64,000 bases of DNA from Metapseudomonas otitidis (GTDB lineage Bacteria; Pseudomonadota; Gammaproteobacteria; Pseudomonadales; Pseudomonadaceae). This document shows, in pieces, positions 19,802 through 29,091 of this stretch; position 1 is the stretch's first letter, and each line of letters begins with the position of its first letter. The notes under the pieces are model-generated. The model saw nothing but the letters and a program-made list of their open reading frames with translations, was not told where the DNA came from and made no database searches. Location: assembly GCF_900111835.1 (NCBI RefSeq), contig NZ_FOJP01000011.1, positions 1 through 64,000 on the forward strand, read 5' to 3'. The position numbers were made by a program, and so were the translations under genes.

Positions 19802-19809
<8 letters not shown>
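19192..19809 (-). CDS. NAD(P)H-dependent flavodoxin-fold oxidoreductase
   Basis: A 205-residue protein of the NQO/KefF/MdaB flavodoxin-like family. FMN-phosphate contacts lie in [17 protein letters not shown], and the family signature [29 protein letters not shown] is clear. A two-electron quinone reduction or a potassium-efflux accessory role is typical of relatives; the substrate is unknown. Its start lies 8 bp inside the end of fumC, indicating translational coupling to fumarase. Confidence 0.82.
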
Positions 19810-21196
<1,387 letters not shown>

Positions 21197-21271
21197 TGCG
21201 CGGCTCCAGGTTCGGTTTTTCCGCAGTTTAGGCCGCGCCGGAGCCCTTGGGTTCAACGCCTGGGGGATGGA

Positions 21272-22279
21272 TTACCAGCGCGCGCGGGTATGGCCTACCC
21301 AGCCCAGGGCGTTGTCCACGGGGACGCGCTCGCCCGTGGGGCTGAGCAGCACCCCGTCGAAGCGCCCGAACCACTGGCGTGTGTCGGCGTAGAGCGGGCC
21401 CAGGCGCGGGTTGGCCTGGTGCAGCTGGCGCGGGGTGAAGGTGAGGCGCACGCGCTCGCAGTCGCTGCTCAGCTGCCAGGGGGACAGGCCGTTCTCCGGG
21501 CCTTGCCGGAGGTGCACCGGACCGTTGAGGCGCGACAGTTCGCCACCGAACCACAGGGCGTTCTCCGTCTCGCCACTGGCGTCCGTCCAGCCCGCACCGA
21601 AGTTGCCGGCGATACCGCCGACGGTGGCGAAGGCGGCGCGGGTCCAGTGGCTGTTCAGCGGCCAGACGCCCCGGCCGAAGTCGAGGGCGGCGAAGCTCTG
21701 CCCCGGCATGCACGGGTACTGCCGGCGACCCAGGCGCAGGCTGCCGGTGACCGGCAGGCCGAGTTGGCGGGTGCTGGCGTGGAAGCCGCCGTTGGCGAAG
21801 GGGGCGACCAGGTTGACCGAGTCCAGGTGCGCCGGGCGCTGCACGTCGAGGGTCGCCTGCAGCGGCTGGCCGCCGATGTCCGGCACGGCGACGCTGATGC
21901 GGGCGCGGCCGGGGAGTTCGTCCACCTGCAGGTGCAGGCGCGGGTGCTCGAAGCCGTGGCTGGCCACCGGCACATCGGGCAGGTGGCAGCCGTGGGCGAG
22001 GGCGCGCAGCTGGGAGTGGGTCACGGCGCGGCCGGTTTCCAGGTCGAGGAAGTAGGCGGCGCAGTAGCCGATGTAGTCGAGGTCGGCGAGGGTGACGGAG
22101 AGCATCCAGCCGGGGGTGGTGATGCACCAGTGGTTCCAGCGCTTGCGCCGGCCGAAGTGCCCGGGGATGGCGCAATCCAGCTGTGGTCGCTCGGACCAGC
22201 CGATGGCCGATGGCTCCAGGCGGCCACGGGCGTCGCACAGGGGCTGTCGTTCGGCGGGGGCCGGGATGGGGCGGGTCAT
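21272..22279 (-). CDS. DUF2804 family protein
   Basis: A 335-residue protein with the DUF2804 pattern: a Trp-rich N-terminus (KRWNHWCITTPGWMLSVTLADLDYIGYC), YFLDLETGR, and paired beta-sandwich-like segments ending in WFGRFDGVLLSPTGERV and LGWVGHTRARW. No signal peptide or catalytic motif is evident. Biochemical function is unknown; relatives are often found near fumC and bolA in Pseudomonas, as here. It ends 75 bp before the fumC start, on the same strand. Confidence 0.8.
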   Translation of the reverse strand: MTRPIPAPAERQPLCDARGRLEPSAIGWSERPQLDCAIPGHFGRRKRWNHWCITTPGWMLSVTLADLDYIGYCAAYFLDLETGRAVTHSQLRALAHGCHLPDVPVASHGFEHPRLHLQVDELPGRARISVAVPDIGGQPLQATLDVQRPAHLDSVNLVAPFANGGFHASTRQLGLPVTGSLRLGRRQYPCMPGQSFAALDFGRGVWPLNSHWTRAAFATVGGIAGNFGAGWTDASGETENALWFGGELSRLNGPVHLRQGPENGLSPWQLSSDCERVRLTFTPRQLHQANPRLGPLYADTRQWFGRFDGVLLSPTGERVPVDNALGWVGHTRARW

Positions 22280-22564
22280 TCAGGGTCCCTGTGGGCAGCT
22301 GTCTTCCGTGGGGCGGGGAACATTACGCGCACACGGCGGCCCAAGCTGGGGTGCCGTTCACGGTGTTGTCATCGGTGGGGCGCAAGGATGCCCAGCGCAC
22401 TGGCAGCCGGCAAGTGCCCGCGCCGGACCCTGGACGGACGGCACCCCCAACCCGCGTTTGGCCGTGATGCACGGCCGCATCCATGGCTTGAGCCCCCACC
22501 GGGCTTGAGCGCAGAATGGCCCGCCCACGGGCACGGCCCGTACCGCTCATACCAAGGAACCCCA

Positions 22565-23074
22565 ATGACCAAGCTCCGTCTCGTTTGCTCCGCCATCGTG
22601 CTGGCCTGTGCCAGTGGCCAGGTGTTTGCCGATGCCGCCAGCCATGCCGCCAATGCCGAGCGCTTCCTCAAGCTCGCCCATGCCGACAAGCTGACCGTGC
22701 CGGTGTACGCCCAGGTGCAGCAGATGTTTGCCCAGAACTTCCAGAAGGCCAACGCGCCGGCCGACAAGAAGGCCACCCTGGAGCGCTACCAGGCCAAGGC
22801 CAATGCCGCCCTGGACAAGGCCGTGGGCTGGGACAAGCTGAAGCCGGAACTGGTGAAGATCTACACCACCAACTTCAGCGAATCCGAGCTGAAGGACCTG
22901 ATCGCCTTCTACGAATCGCCCCTGGGCAAGAAGGTGCTGGAGAAGATGCCGTCCCTGACCGCGCAATCCGCCGAACTGACCCAGTCCCGCCTGGAATCCG
23001 CCGTGCCGGAAGTGAACAAGCTGCTGTCGGACATGAACGACGAGCTGGCACCCAAGGATCAGAAGAAGAAGTGA
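22565..23074 (+). CDS. Periplasmic DUF2059 protein
   Basis: A 169-residue exported protein with a signal peptide (LVCSAIVLACASGQVFA) followed by an all-alpha DUF2059 domain: YTTNFSESELKDLIAFYESPLGKKVLEKMP is the family hallmark. The C-terminus is Lys-rich (APKDQKKK). The function of the family is unknown; a periplasmic location follows from the signal. It begins after AAGGAACCCCA and ends 12 bp before bolA, so the two are likely cotranscribed. The 285 bp before it hold no gene that I can support. Confidence 0.85.
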   Translation: MTKLRLVCSAIVLACASGQVFADAASHAANAERFLKLAHADKLTVPVYAQVQQMFAQNFQKANAPADKKATLERYQAKANAALDKAVGWDKLKPELVKIYTTNFSESELKDLIAFYESPLGKKVLEKMPSLTAQSAELTQSRLESAVPEVNKLLSDMNDELAPKDQKKK

Positions 23075-23086
23075 TCGGAGCCCGCC

Positions 23087-23392
23087 ATGAGCATGCGTGA
23101 CCGTATCCTGGCCGCCTTCGCGGCCCTCGAGCCCCAGCACCTCGACGTGCTGGACGAGAGCCACATGCACAGCCGTGGCCAGGAAACCCACTACAAGGCG
23201 GTGATCGTCAGCCCGGTGTTCGCCGGGTTGAATGCGGTGCGCCGCCACCAGAAGGCCTACGCGGCCCTGGGCGAGCTGATGGGGCAGTTCCACGCCCTGG
23301 CCCTGCACACCTACACCCCCGAGGAGTGGGCGCAGCAGGGCGCGGCCCCGGATTCGCCGACCTGCCGTGGCGGCAGCAAGCACGACCACTGA
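23087..23392 (+). CDS. bolA: BolA family protein
   Basis: A 101-residue protein with the BolA fold: DESHMHSRGQETHYKAVIVSPVFAGLNAVRRHQKAYAAL contains the conserved His used for [2Fe-2S] sharing with monothiol glutaredoxins. BolA proteins act in iron-sulfur trafficking, morphology and stress responses. GGAG lies seven bases before the ATG at 23087. A terminator-like hairpin follows at 23407-23452. Confidence 0.92.
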   Translation: MSMRDRILAAFAALEPQHLDVLDESHMHSRGQETHYKAVIVSPVFAGLNAVRRHQKAYAALGELMGQFHALALHTYTPEEWAQQGAAPDSPTCRGGSKHDH

Positions 23393-23406
23393 CGGTCGTC
23401 GCAACG

Positions 23407-23452
23407 AGGCCGGAGGTTTCCCGGAGCGATCCGCGGGGCTTCCGGCCTTTTC
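23407..23452 (+). terminator. Rho-independent-type terminator after bolA
   Basis: AGGCCGGA (23407-23414) pairs with TCCGGCCT (23441-23448), and the stem is followed by TTTTC. The loop is long (26 nt) with internal pairing potential, so strength is uncertain. Confidence 0.55.
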
Positions 23453-23530
23453 ATTTGGGCGTCGCCCCGGCCCCTCAGGGGCGGTGCTTCAGGGCGCGGC
23501 GCCCTGGCTTCACTCGAAACAGGAGGCTTC

Positions 23531-24349
23531 ATGGCCCGAATCCTCAGCAAGGACACCCGGCTGTGCATGTCGTTGTCCGGCCGCCCCGGCAACTTCGGCA
23601 CGCGCTTCCACAACGCGCTCTACGACCTGCTGGAGCTGGACTACGTCTACAAGGCCTTCACCACCACGGACCTGCCGGCGGCCATCGGCGGTGTGCGGGC
23701 GCTGGGCATCCGGGGCTGTGCGGTGTCGATGCCCTTCAAGGAGGCCTGCATCCCTTATCTGGATGCCCTGGACCCATCGGCGGCGGTCATCGGCTCGGTG
23801 AACACCATCGTCAACGACGAGGGCCACCTGACGGGCTACAACACCGATTACCTGGCCGTAGTCAGCCTGGTGCGCAGCCATGCCGTGGACCCGACCTCGA
23901 CGCTGCTGCTACGGGGCAGTGGTGGTATGGGCAAGGCCGTGGCCGTCGCCCTGCGCGACAGTGGTTTCGCCGGGGGCACCCTGGCAGCTCGCAACGCGTT
24001 GGCCGGGCAGGGACTGGCGCAGGCCTGTGGCTACGGCTGGGTGCCCTCGGCGGAGGGCCATGTGGCGCAGGTATTGGTGAACGTCACGCCGCTGGGCATG
24101 GACGGCGGCCCGGAGGCCGGCCAGTTGGCGTTCAGCGCCGAGCAGGTAGCGGCGGCCGAGGTGGTCTTTGATGTGGTGGCGATCCCGGTGGAGACGCCGC
24201 TGATCCGCCTTGCCCGTTCCCTGGGCAAGCGGGTGATCACCGGGGGCGAGGTCATCGTGCTGCAGGCGGTGGAGCAGTTCGTGCTCTACACCGGCGTGCG
24301 GCCCACGCCGGAGCAGATCCGCCAGGCGGAAGCGGTGGCCCGCGCTTGA
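23531..24349 (+). CDS. Shikimate 5-dehydrogenase-like protein
   Basis: A 272-residue AroE-superfamily protein. The substrate lobe has MSLSGRPGNFGTRFHNALY and VSMPFKEACIPYLD, with the catalytic Lys in the latter. The cofactor lobe has the glycine-rich loop LLRGSGGMGKAVAVAL, and VNVTPLGMDGG matches the family NxTPxGM motif. The entry MSLSGRPGNFG differs from canonical AroE (GxPIxHSxSP), placing it with the AroE-like group represented by H. influenzae HI0607, whose physiological substrate is uncertain. AGGAGG precedes the ATG. It should not be called aroE without biochemical support. Confidence 0.82.
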   Translation: MARILSKDTRLCMSLSGRPGNFGTRFHNALYDLLELDYVYKAFTTTDLPAAIGGVRALGIRGCAVSMPFKEACIPYLDALDPSAAVIGSVNTIVNDEGHLTGYNTDYLAVVSLVRSHAVDPTSTLLLRGSGGMGKAVAVALRDSGFAGGTLAARNALAGQGLAQACGYGWVPSAEGHVAQVLVNVTPLGMDGGPEAGQLAFSAEQVAAAEVVFDVVAIPVETPLIRLARSLGKRVITGGEVIVLQAVEQFVLYTGVRPTPEQIRQAEAVARA

Positions 24350-24358
24350 GCGCGGGCC
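24337..24358. terminator. Hairpin spanning the stop codon of the AroE-like gene
   Basis: GGCCCGCGCT (24337-24346) and AGCGCGGGCC (24349-24358) are perfectly complementary with the TGA stop between and partly within the arms. It lies between convergent genes and may end transcripts from both sides. There is no U-tract. Confidence 0.4.
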
Positions 24359-24364
24359 GTTGGG

Positions 24365-26746
24365 TCAGAAGGCGAGGGCTGCGGTGAGGCCGGCGCTGTT
24401 CCACTGCGCGTCGCTGCGCTGGGTGCGGCTGAAGCCGGCACCGAGGGTCAGGTCGCCCAGGTCGTAGCGCACGCCGAGGCGGGCTTCGAGGGTGTCGCGG
24501 CCCTGGCGGACGCCCGGGGTGGTGAAGGTTTCGCCACCCACCAGGAAGCGCGCCTGGGTATCGCTGCGGTCACCGATGCCGTCGTGCCAGGCCATCAGCG
24601 AGGCCTCCGGGGTGAGGCGGCCGCTGGCCAGGGGGAACAGGCCGGCCACCCGCAGGCCGGCGCCGACTTCGCCGCTTTCATAGCGGGAGCTTTCCACCTT
24701 CAGCGCGGCGGAGGAACCGCGCTCGCGGTAGCCGTCCAGCTCCACGCGGGTGTAGCGCATGCCGAGGCGGGGCTCCACCAGCAGGCTGTCCAGCTCCAGG
24801 CGGTAGCCGCCGATCAGGCTGGCGCCGTACTGCTGGCCGTCCTGGTCGCCGGAGGCGCGGGTGCCGGTGATGTAGCGACGGCTGTCGTGCTCGAACCAGC
24901 CCATGGACAGGCTGCCATCCACGAAGTAGGGGCCCCAGCCCTGGTGGGCGTAGAGGCTGACCAGGTGGCCCTTGGTGTCCAGCTTGTTACCGGTGTGGCT
25001 GTCGCTGTTGCCCTGGTAGTGGCTGTAGGCGATGCCTGCCAGGCCTTGGTCACCGAAGGCCTGTTCCAGGCCGAGGGCGATGCCCTGGGTGTCCTGGTCG
25101 AAGCCACGGGCACCGTCGCGCTCGCCGGTGTGCCCACGGTTGTCCAGCAGGCTGACCCAGGCGCGGGGGCCGCGTGCCGGGTCGCCGGCCGGTTCGTGGC
25201 GCTGCTGGGTGGCGCTCTCCAGAAGGCGCAGGCCGGCGATGGGGGCGAGGGCATTGGCACCGTTGGATTCAGGGGCCAGCTGCTCGGCGATCTCGGCGGT
25301 GCGGGCTGCATCGGCAGCGGCCAGGCTGAGGAACACTGGGTCATCGGCGGCCAGGGCCGGCATCTGCGCGGAGAAGCTCGCCAGGGCGCGCTGGGCGCGG
25401 CGCGAGGCGCCCTGGTTGGCTACCAGGCTGGCGGCGGCGCTGCCGCTGAGGGTTTCCACCTCGGCACTGAGCACCTGGCCATCGAAGCTGTGGCTGAGGA
25501 CGCGCAGCAGGCCGGAAGTGCTTTGCGGGGCGTAGGGGGTATTGATCCAGGTGTTGGCGCTGATCAACTGGTAGGTGCGCGGGCCGCTCAGGCTGAAGTC
25601 GTTGGGTTTGGGGGTGATCAGGACTCGGCTGCCCTGGCTGTAATCGATTCCCACCAGTCCATTGACCCGGAAGAAGGGCGTGTTCGGGTCGGTGGCATTG
25701 CTGAGTACAAGGTTGAGGTCGGCGCTGGCCGTTTCGAAGTCACCGTTCAGGACGGTGCCTGGGTGCAGCAGGGTGAGGGTGCCGCTCTCCACGTCCAGGT
25801 AGCGCGAGTTGATGAGGGCACTGTCCAGGGTGACGCCGGCTCCTCCGACTTCTATCAGGCGCATGCCGGTGATATCGCCACGGATCTCGCCCCCCTCCAG
25901 CCACATGTAGTTGTCGCCTTGGCCCTTGACCGCCACCACGCCGCTGGTGAGGCCGCTCATCTGGGCATAGGTGCTCTCGCGCACGGTGCTGATATCCACG
26001 GCCACATCATCCGAGAGCACGCTGCCGTAGTTGGTCAGCCAGCGGTCATCGATGATGCGCGCGGCGGTTGCGCCGGTACCCCGTGCTTCGAGGGTGCCGT
26101 GGTTGAGCAGGTTGCGTTGACCGAGGGTCACGCCGGTGCTGATCGACAGCGCGGTTGCATTGGTGCCTTGGACGAAGATCGTGCCCTGGTTGTCCACCTG
26201 GCGTACGGTGCTGTATTCCAGTTCAAGGGCGATCGCGTTACTGCCAGTGGCGCGCAGGGTGCCTGCGTTGATCAGATCGCCGGAGATCACGGCGTTGTGG
26301 ACCGCGAGATTGGCGGAGTCGGAGTAGCGGTTATCGTTGCTCTCGATCAGGCCATTGTTGATAAAGCTGCCGCCAATGGGGCCTGCCAGGTAGACATTGA
26401 CGTCGGTAACGTCGCGGCTGATCAATTTGCCGTTGTTGACCATGTTTCCACTTACCCGACCGCCTTGCTCCAGATAGAGGGCGCCCTCGACATTGGGTAT
26501 CGACGATCCGTCAATGGTCATGTCCGCGTTATTGACCAGGTCGCCATTGACTTGGCCAGTAATGAAGATCAGCGACTCCCGATTGGCATTGACACTGCCG
26601 GTCAGGGTCAGTCCGTTGTAGGTGCCTGAGAGGGTGGCTGGTGCTGTGTTGGTGATGTCGAAGGTATCGGCCTTTGCCGCCTGAGCCAGGGTGGCAAGGG
26701 TGATGGCAAGTGCGAGGTGATGGCGACGGGCAAGCGGGTGCATCAT
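24365..26746 (-). CDS. Autotransporter (type Va) outer-membrane protein
   Basis: A 793-residue autotransporter. The signal peptide (HHLALAITLATLAQAAKA) is followed by a beta-helical passenger (about 35-450) with at least seven imperfect units such as GDLVNNADMTI, GNMVNNGKLIS, GSFINNGLIES and GDLINAGTLRA. A linker leads to a C-terminal beta-barrel (about 520-793: AWVSLLDNRGHTGERDGARGF onward) ending in Phe. The start at 26746 is preferred because AAGGA lies ten bases upstream; ATGs at 26755 and 26773 are alternatives. The passenger is visibly less GC-rich than neighbouring genes. No protease or lipase motif was seen, so the cargo role is unknown; adhesion is typical. Confidence 0.88.
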   Translation of the reverse strand: MMHPLARRHHLALAITLATLAQAAKADTFDITNTAPATLSGTYNGLTLTGSVNANRESLIFITGQVNGDLVNNADMTIDGSSIPNVEGALYLEQGGRVSGNMVNNGKLISRDVTDVNVYLAGPIGGSFINNGLIESNDNRYSDSANLAVHNAVISGDLINAGTLRATGSNAIALELEYSTVRQVDNQGTIFVQGTNATALSISTGVTLGQRNLLNHGTLEARGTGATAARIIDDRWLTNYGSVLSDDVAVDISTVRESTYAQMSGLTSGVVAVKGQGDNYMWLEGGEIRGDITGMRLIEVGGAGVTLDSALINSRYLDVESGTLTLLHPGTVLNGDFETASADLNLVLSNATDPNTPFFRVNGLVGIDYSQGSRVLITPKPNDFSLSGPRTYQLISANTWINTPYAPQSTSGLLRVLSHSFDGQVLSAEVETLSGSAAASLVANQGASRRAQRALASFSAQMPALAADDPVFLSLAAADAARTAEIAEQLAPESNGANALAPIAGLRLLESATQQRHEPAGDPARGPRAWVSLLDNRGHTGERDGARGFDQDTQGIALGLEQAFGDQGLAGIAYSHYQGNSDSHTGNKLDTKGHLVSLYAHQGWGPYFVDGSLSMGWFEHDSRRYITGTRASGDQDGQQYGASLIGGYRLELDSLLVEPRLGMRYTRVELDGYRERGSSAALKVESSRYESGEVGAGLRVAGLFPLASGRLTPEASLMAWHDGIGDRSDTQARFLVGGETFTTPGVRQGRDTLEARLGVRYDLGDLTLGAGFSRTQRSDAQWNSAGLTAALAF

Positions 26747-27098
26747 GTCAGGCATCCTTGTCTGGGTGGTCATTTGAAGGGCGGCGAGCCTAAGGGGACC
26801 TGCCGAAAGGGTCAAGAACCGTGAAGGCACAGTGATAGCGTTTCGTGCGTGGGGTCGCAAAAGCGCTTGGCCCCGGCCCGCTGGGTGCCGAGGTCGTTGC
26901 TTTCAACGTGACTCTTCGCCGTTCGCTCTGCAGCGGTTATCGACTGGGTACTTGTGCGGAACCGGCGCCTTCATCCAGGCGGCAGGATCGGACATCCCTG
27001 AGCGAGCCCGCCGCATGAAGACACCGCTGGACAGGGCTCGTTCAGCTTCGTTCAGGCAGGCTGTCGGGCCTTTCACCTGACCCGAGGTCCTGAACGTC
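26747..27098. other. Intergenic control region between autotransporter and PagP-like genes
   Basis: About 350 bp with no supportable gene. It should hold divergent promoters for the autotransporter and the PagP-like protein. The one clear element is the direct repeat at 27039-27055. Confidence 0.5.
27039..27055 (+). promoter_or_regulatory. CGTTCAG direct repeat upstream of the PagP-like gene
   Basis: CGTTCAG occurs at 27039-27045 and again at 27049-27055, a 10-bp period, 44 bp before the ATG. Direct repeats at one helical turn are the binding mode of OmpR-family regulators such as PhoP and PmrA. The usual period is 11, so the match is imperfect and the regulator is inferred. Confidence 0.35.
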
Positions 27099-27560
27099 AT
27101 GATCCGTCGCGGACTCCTGTCTTCGCTCTGCCTGTCGCTGCTGCTGGCCCTGCCGGTGGCGGCCGAGGAGGCCTGGTACCTGCAGACCAGCGTCTACACC
27201 CGGCACTTCCATCCGGACCCCGAACACAACAACCACCAGAACCTCATCGGCCTGGAATACCAGGCCGATGACGGTGTGGTGGCGGGTGGGGCGACCTTCC
27301 GTAACTCGTTTCGCCAGCGCAGCCAGTACGCCTACGTGGGCAAGCGTTTCGACAGTGACGTGGCGCCGGTCTACCTGAAGGTGACCGGCGGGCTGCTGCA
27401 GGGTTACCGCGGCGAGTACCGCGACAAGATCCCGCTCAACCGCTTCGGCGTGGCGCCGGTGCTGATCCCGTCCCTCGGGGCCCGCCTGGGCCCGGTGGGT
27501 GGGGAGCTGGTGCTGCTGGGCAACTCGGCGATGATGGTGAACCTCGGGGTCTACCTCTAG
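27099..27560 (+). CDS. Divergent PagP-like outer-membrane protein (lipid A palmitoyltransferase-like)
   Basis: A 153-residue protein with a signal peptide (LLALPVAAEE) and an eight-strand-barrel-like pattern of alternating residues ending NLGVYL. Aligned by eye with E. coli PagP it shows TSVYTRHF against TWHARF (active-site His), TFRNSF against AFKDSW (catalytic Asp-Ser, here Asn-Ser), and IPLNRFGVAPVLIPSLGARLGPV against the IPLPVLLPLASVGYGPV strand. PagP moves palmitate from phospholipid to lipid A in the outer membrane, and P. aeruginosa has a divergent PagP (PA1343). It converges with antC, leaving 4 bp between the stops. Function is inferred from motif alignment. Confidence 0.65.
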   Translation: MIRRGLLSSLCLSLLLALPVAAEEAWYLQTSVYTRHFHPDPEHNNHQNLIGLEYQADDGVVAGGATFRNSFRQRSQYAYVGKRFDSDVAPVYLKVTGGLLQGYRGEYRDKIPLNRFGVAPVLIPSLGARLGPVGGELVLLGNSAMMVNLGVYL

Positions 27561-27564
27561 CGGC

Positions 27565-28584
27565 TCAGGTGCCACTGTCGAGGAATTTCTCCAGGTACAG
27601 CCGGGTCTGGCCCAGTGCGTTGGACTCCAGCCAAGTCTTGACCGCGTCGACCATAGGCGGTGGCCCGCACACATAGAGGTCGCAGGCCTGTTCCCGCAGC
27701 GCATCGGCGTCCAGGTGTTCGGGCACGTAGCCCCGCGCGCCGCTCCAGTCGGCATCGCCGGGTTCGCTGACCACCGGGGTGAAGCGAAAGCCCGGCAGCC
27801 GCTCGGCATACCCTTCGATCCGCGCCTGTTCGCAGAGATCCGCCGCCTGGCGGACGCCGTGCAGCAGGTGGATGGGCTGCTGGCAGCCCTGTTCGGCCAG
27901 GGTGTCGAGCATGCCGAGGAAGGCCGATAGCCCCGTCCCACCAGCGGCCATGACTATCGGACGCTCCACCTGGCGCAGGTAGAAAGCCCCCAGCGGCGCT
28001 TCCAGTTGCAGGGTGTCGCCCACCTGGCAGCGTTCGCGCAGGTAGTCGCTCATCACCCCCTGGGGCAGCAGGCGGATGAGGAACTGCAGGCGATTGCCCG
28101 GGTTGGGGCGGTTGGCGAAGGAGTAGGCCCGGTGAGCCTCGGTGCCGGGCACCTGGAGCCGGGCGTACTGCCCGGGGAGGTAGTCCAGCGGGGCACCGTC
28201 CGCCTCGACTTCCAGGATCGCCGCTGCGGACGAGACCTGCTGCAGGGCGGTGACCCGGGCGTTGCGGTGCACCAGCGGTGCGGCGTTGCACAGGCTGGAG
28301 TCGAAATCGAAGCGGAAGGTGGCGTCGGACTGCACCCGCGTCTGGCAGGCCAGGATGTAGCGGCGGGCCACTTCGTCCGCCGACAGCGCTTCCTCATCGG
28401 CGTAGTCGAGGCTGTACTGGCCAGATTCGCATTGGCCCCTGCAGGTGCCGCAGACGCCTTCGCGGCAGTCGAGAGGGATGTTGAGGCCGTGGCGCAGGGC
28501 GGCGTCCAGCAGGCGCTCGTTGCCCTGCACGGTGAGGAACTGGGTTGTGCCGTCGGCGAAGCTGAGGGCGACCTTGTGATCCAT
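27565..28584 (-). CDS. antC: Anthranilate 1,2-dioxygenase electron-transfer component (reductase)
   Basis: A 339-residue reductase that passes electrons from NADH through FAD and a [2Fe-2S] centre to the terminal oxygenase. The N-terminal plant-type ferredoxin domain has CREGVCGTCRGQC plus a later Cys in YILACQ. The FAD domain has RAYSFANRPN, and the NAD domain has AAGGTGLSAFLGML and a terminal VCGPPPMVDAVKTWL. Benzoate-dioxygenase BenC is closely similar; assignment to Ant follows from the large subunit next door. It follows antB by 15 bp. Confidence 0.9.
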   Translation of the reverse strand: MDHKVALSFADGTTQFLTVQGNERLLDAALRHGLNIPLDCREGVCGTCRGQCESGQYSLDYADEEALSADEVARRYILACQTRVQSDATFRFDFDSSLCNAAPLVHRNARVTALQQVSSAAAILEVEADGAPLDYLPGQYARLQVPGTEAHRAYSFANRPNPGNRLQFLIRLLPQGVMSDYLRERCQVGDTLQLEAPLGAFYLRQVERPIVMAAGGTGLSAFLGMLDTLAEQGCQQPIHLLHGVRQAADLCEQARIEGYAERLPGFRFTPVVSEPGDADWSGARGYVPEHLDADALREQACDLYVCGPPPMVDAVKTWLESNALGQTRLYLEKFLDSGT

Positions 28585-28599
28585 GGGCGTGGGTCCGGT

Positions 28600-29091
28600 T
28601 CAGAGGTGATAGAAGTCGAGCACGGCATTGATCCGGTCGTTCAGCAACAGGATGTGCTTGCGGGTGATCAGCCAGCTGTCGCCATGGGGCTTGAGCCGGT
28701 AGGTGACGTGGCCGAAGAACTGCCCGCTCTCGCCCAGGCGATGGAACAGGGTGTGCCAGTTGGCGCGCACCTCCAGTTGGCCATCGGCCTGCTCGGCAAT
28801 GCGCACGTTGGTGATGCTGTGCAGGGTGCGGGGCATGGGCACGGTGGATGCGGCCTTGCCGGTGCGGATGCGGAACACCCGGTCTTCCAGGCCGGCGCGG
28901 CTGGCGTAGTAGATCAGCGACATCTCGCGCTTGGGGTCGCGGGTGTAGACGTGCTCCGAGTCCCATTGCGGCAGGTGGAACTCGCACTGCTCGTCGAACA
29001 GCGCGAGGTAGGCGTCCCAGTCCTGGGCGTCGCACAACTCGCAGGTGCGGTAGAGGAATTGCTCGATCCGGTGCTGCAGCGGCGCGTTCAT
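28600..29091 (-). CDS. antB: Anthranilate 1,2-dioxygenase small (beta) subunit
   Basis: A 163-residue ring-hydroxylating dioxygenase beta subunit, structural partner of AntA. The SnoaL-like cone fold is suggested by YLALFDEQCEFHLPQWDSE, YYASRAGLEDRVFRIRTGKAAS and the C-terminal DSWLITRKHILLLND. Its ATG overlaps the antA stop (29088-29091 shared as ATGA), so the two subunits are translationally coupled and probably made in equal amount. Confidence 0.92.
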   Translation of the reverse strand: MNAPLQHRIEQFLYRTCELCDAQDWDAYLALFDEQCEFHLPQWDSEHVYTRDPKREMSLIYYASRAGLEDRVFRIRTGKAASTVPMPRTLHSITNVRIAEQADGQLEVRANWHTLFHRLGESGQFFGHVTYRLKPHGDSWLITRKHILLLNDRINAVLDFYHL

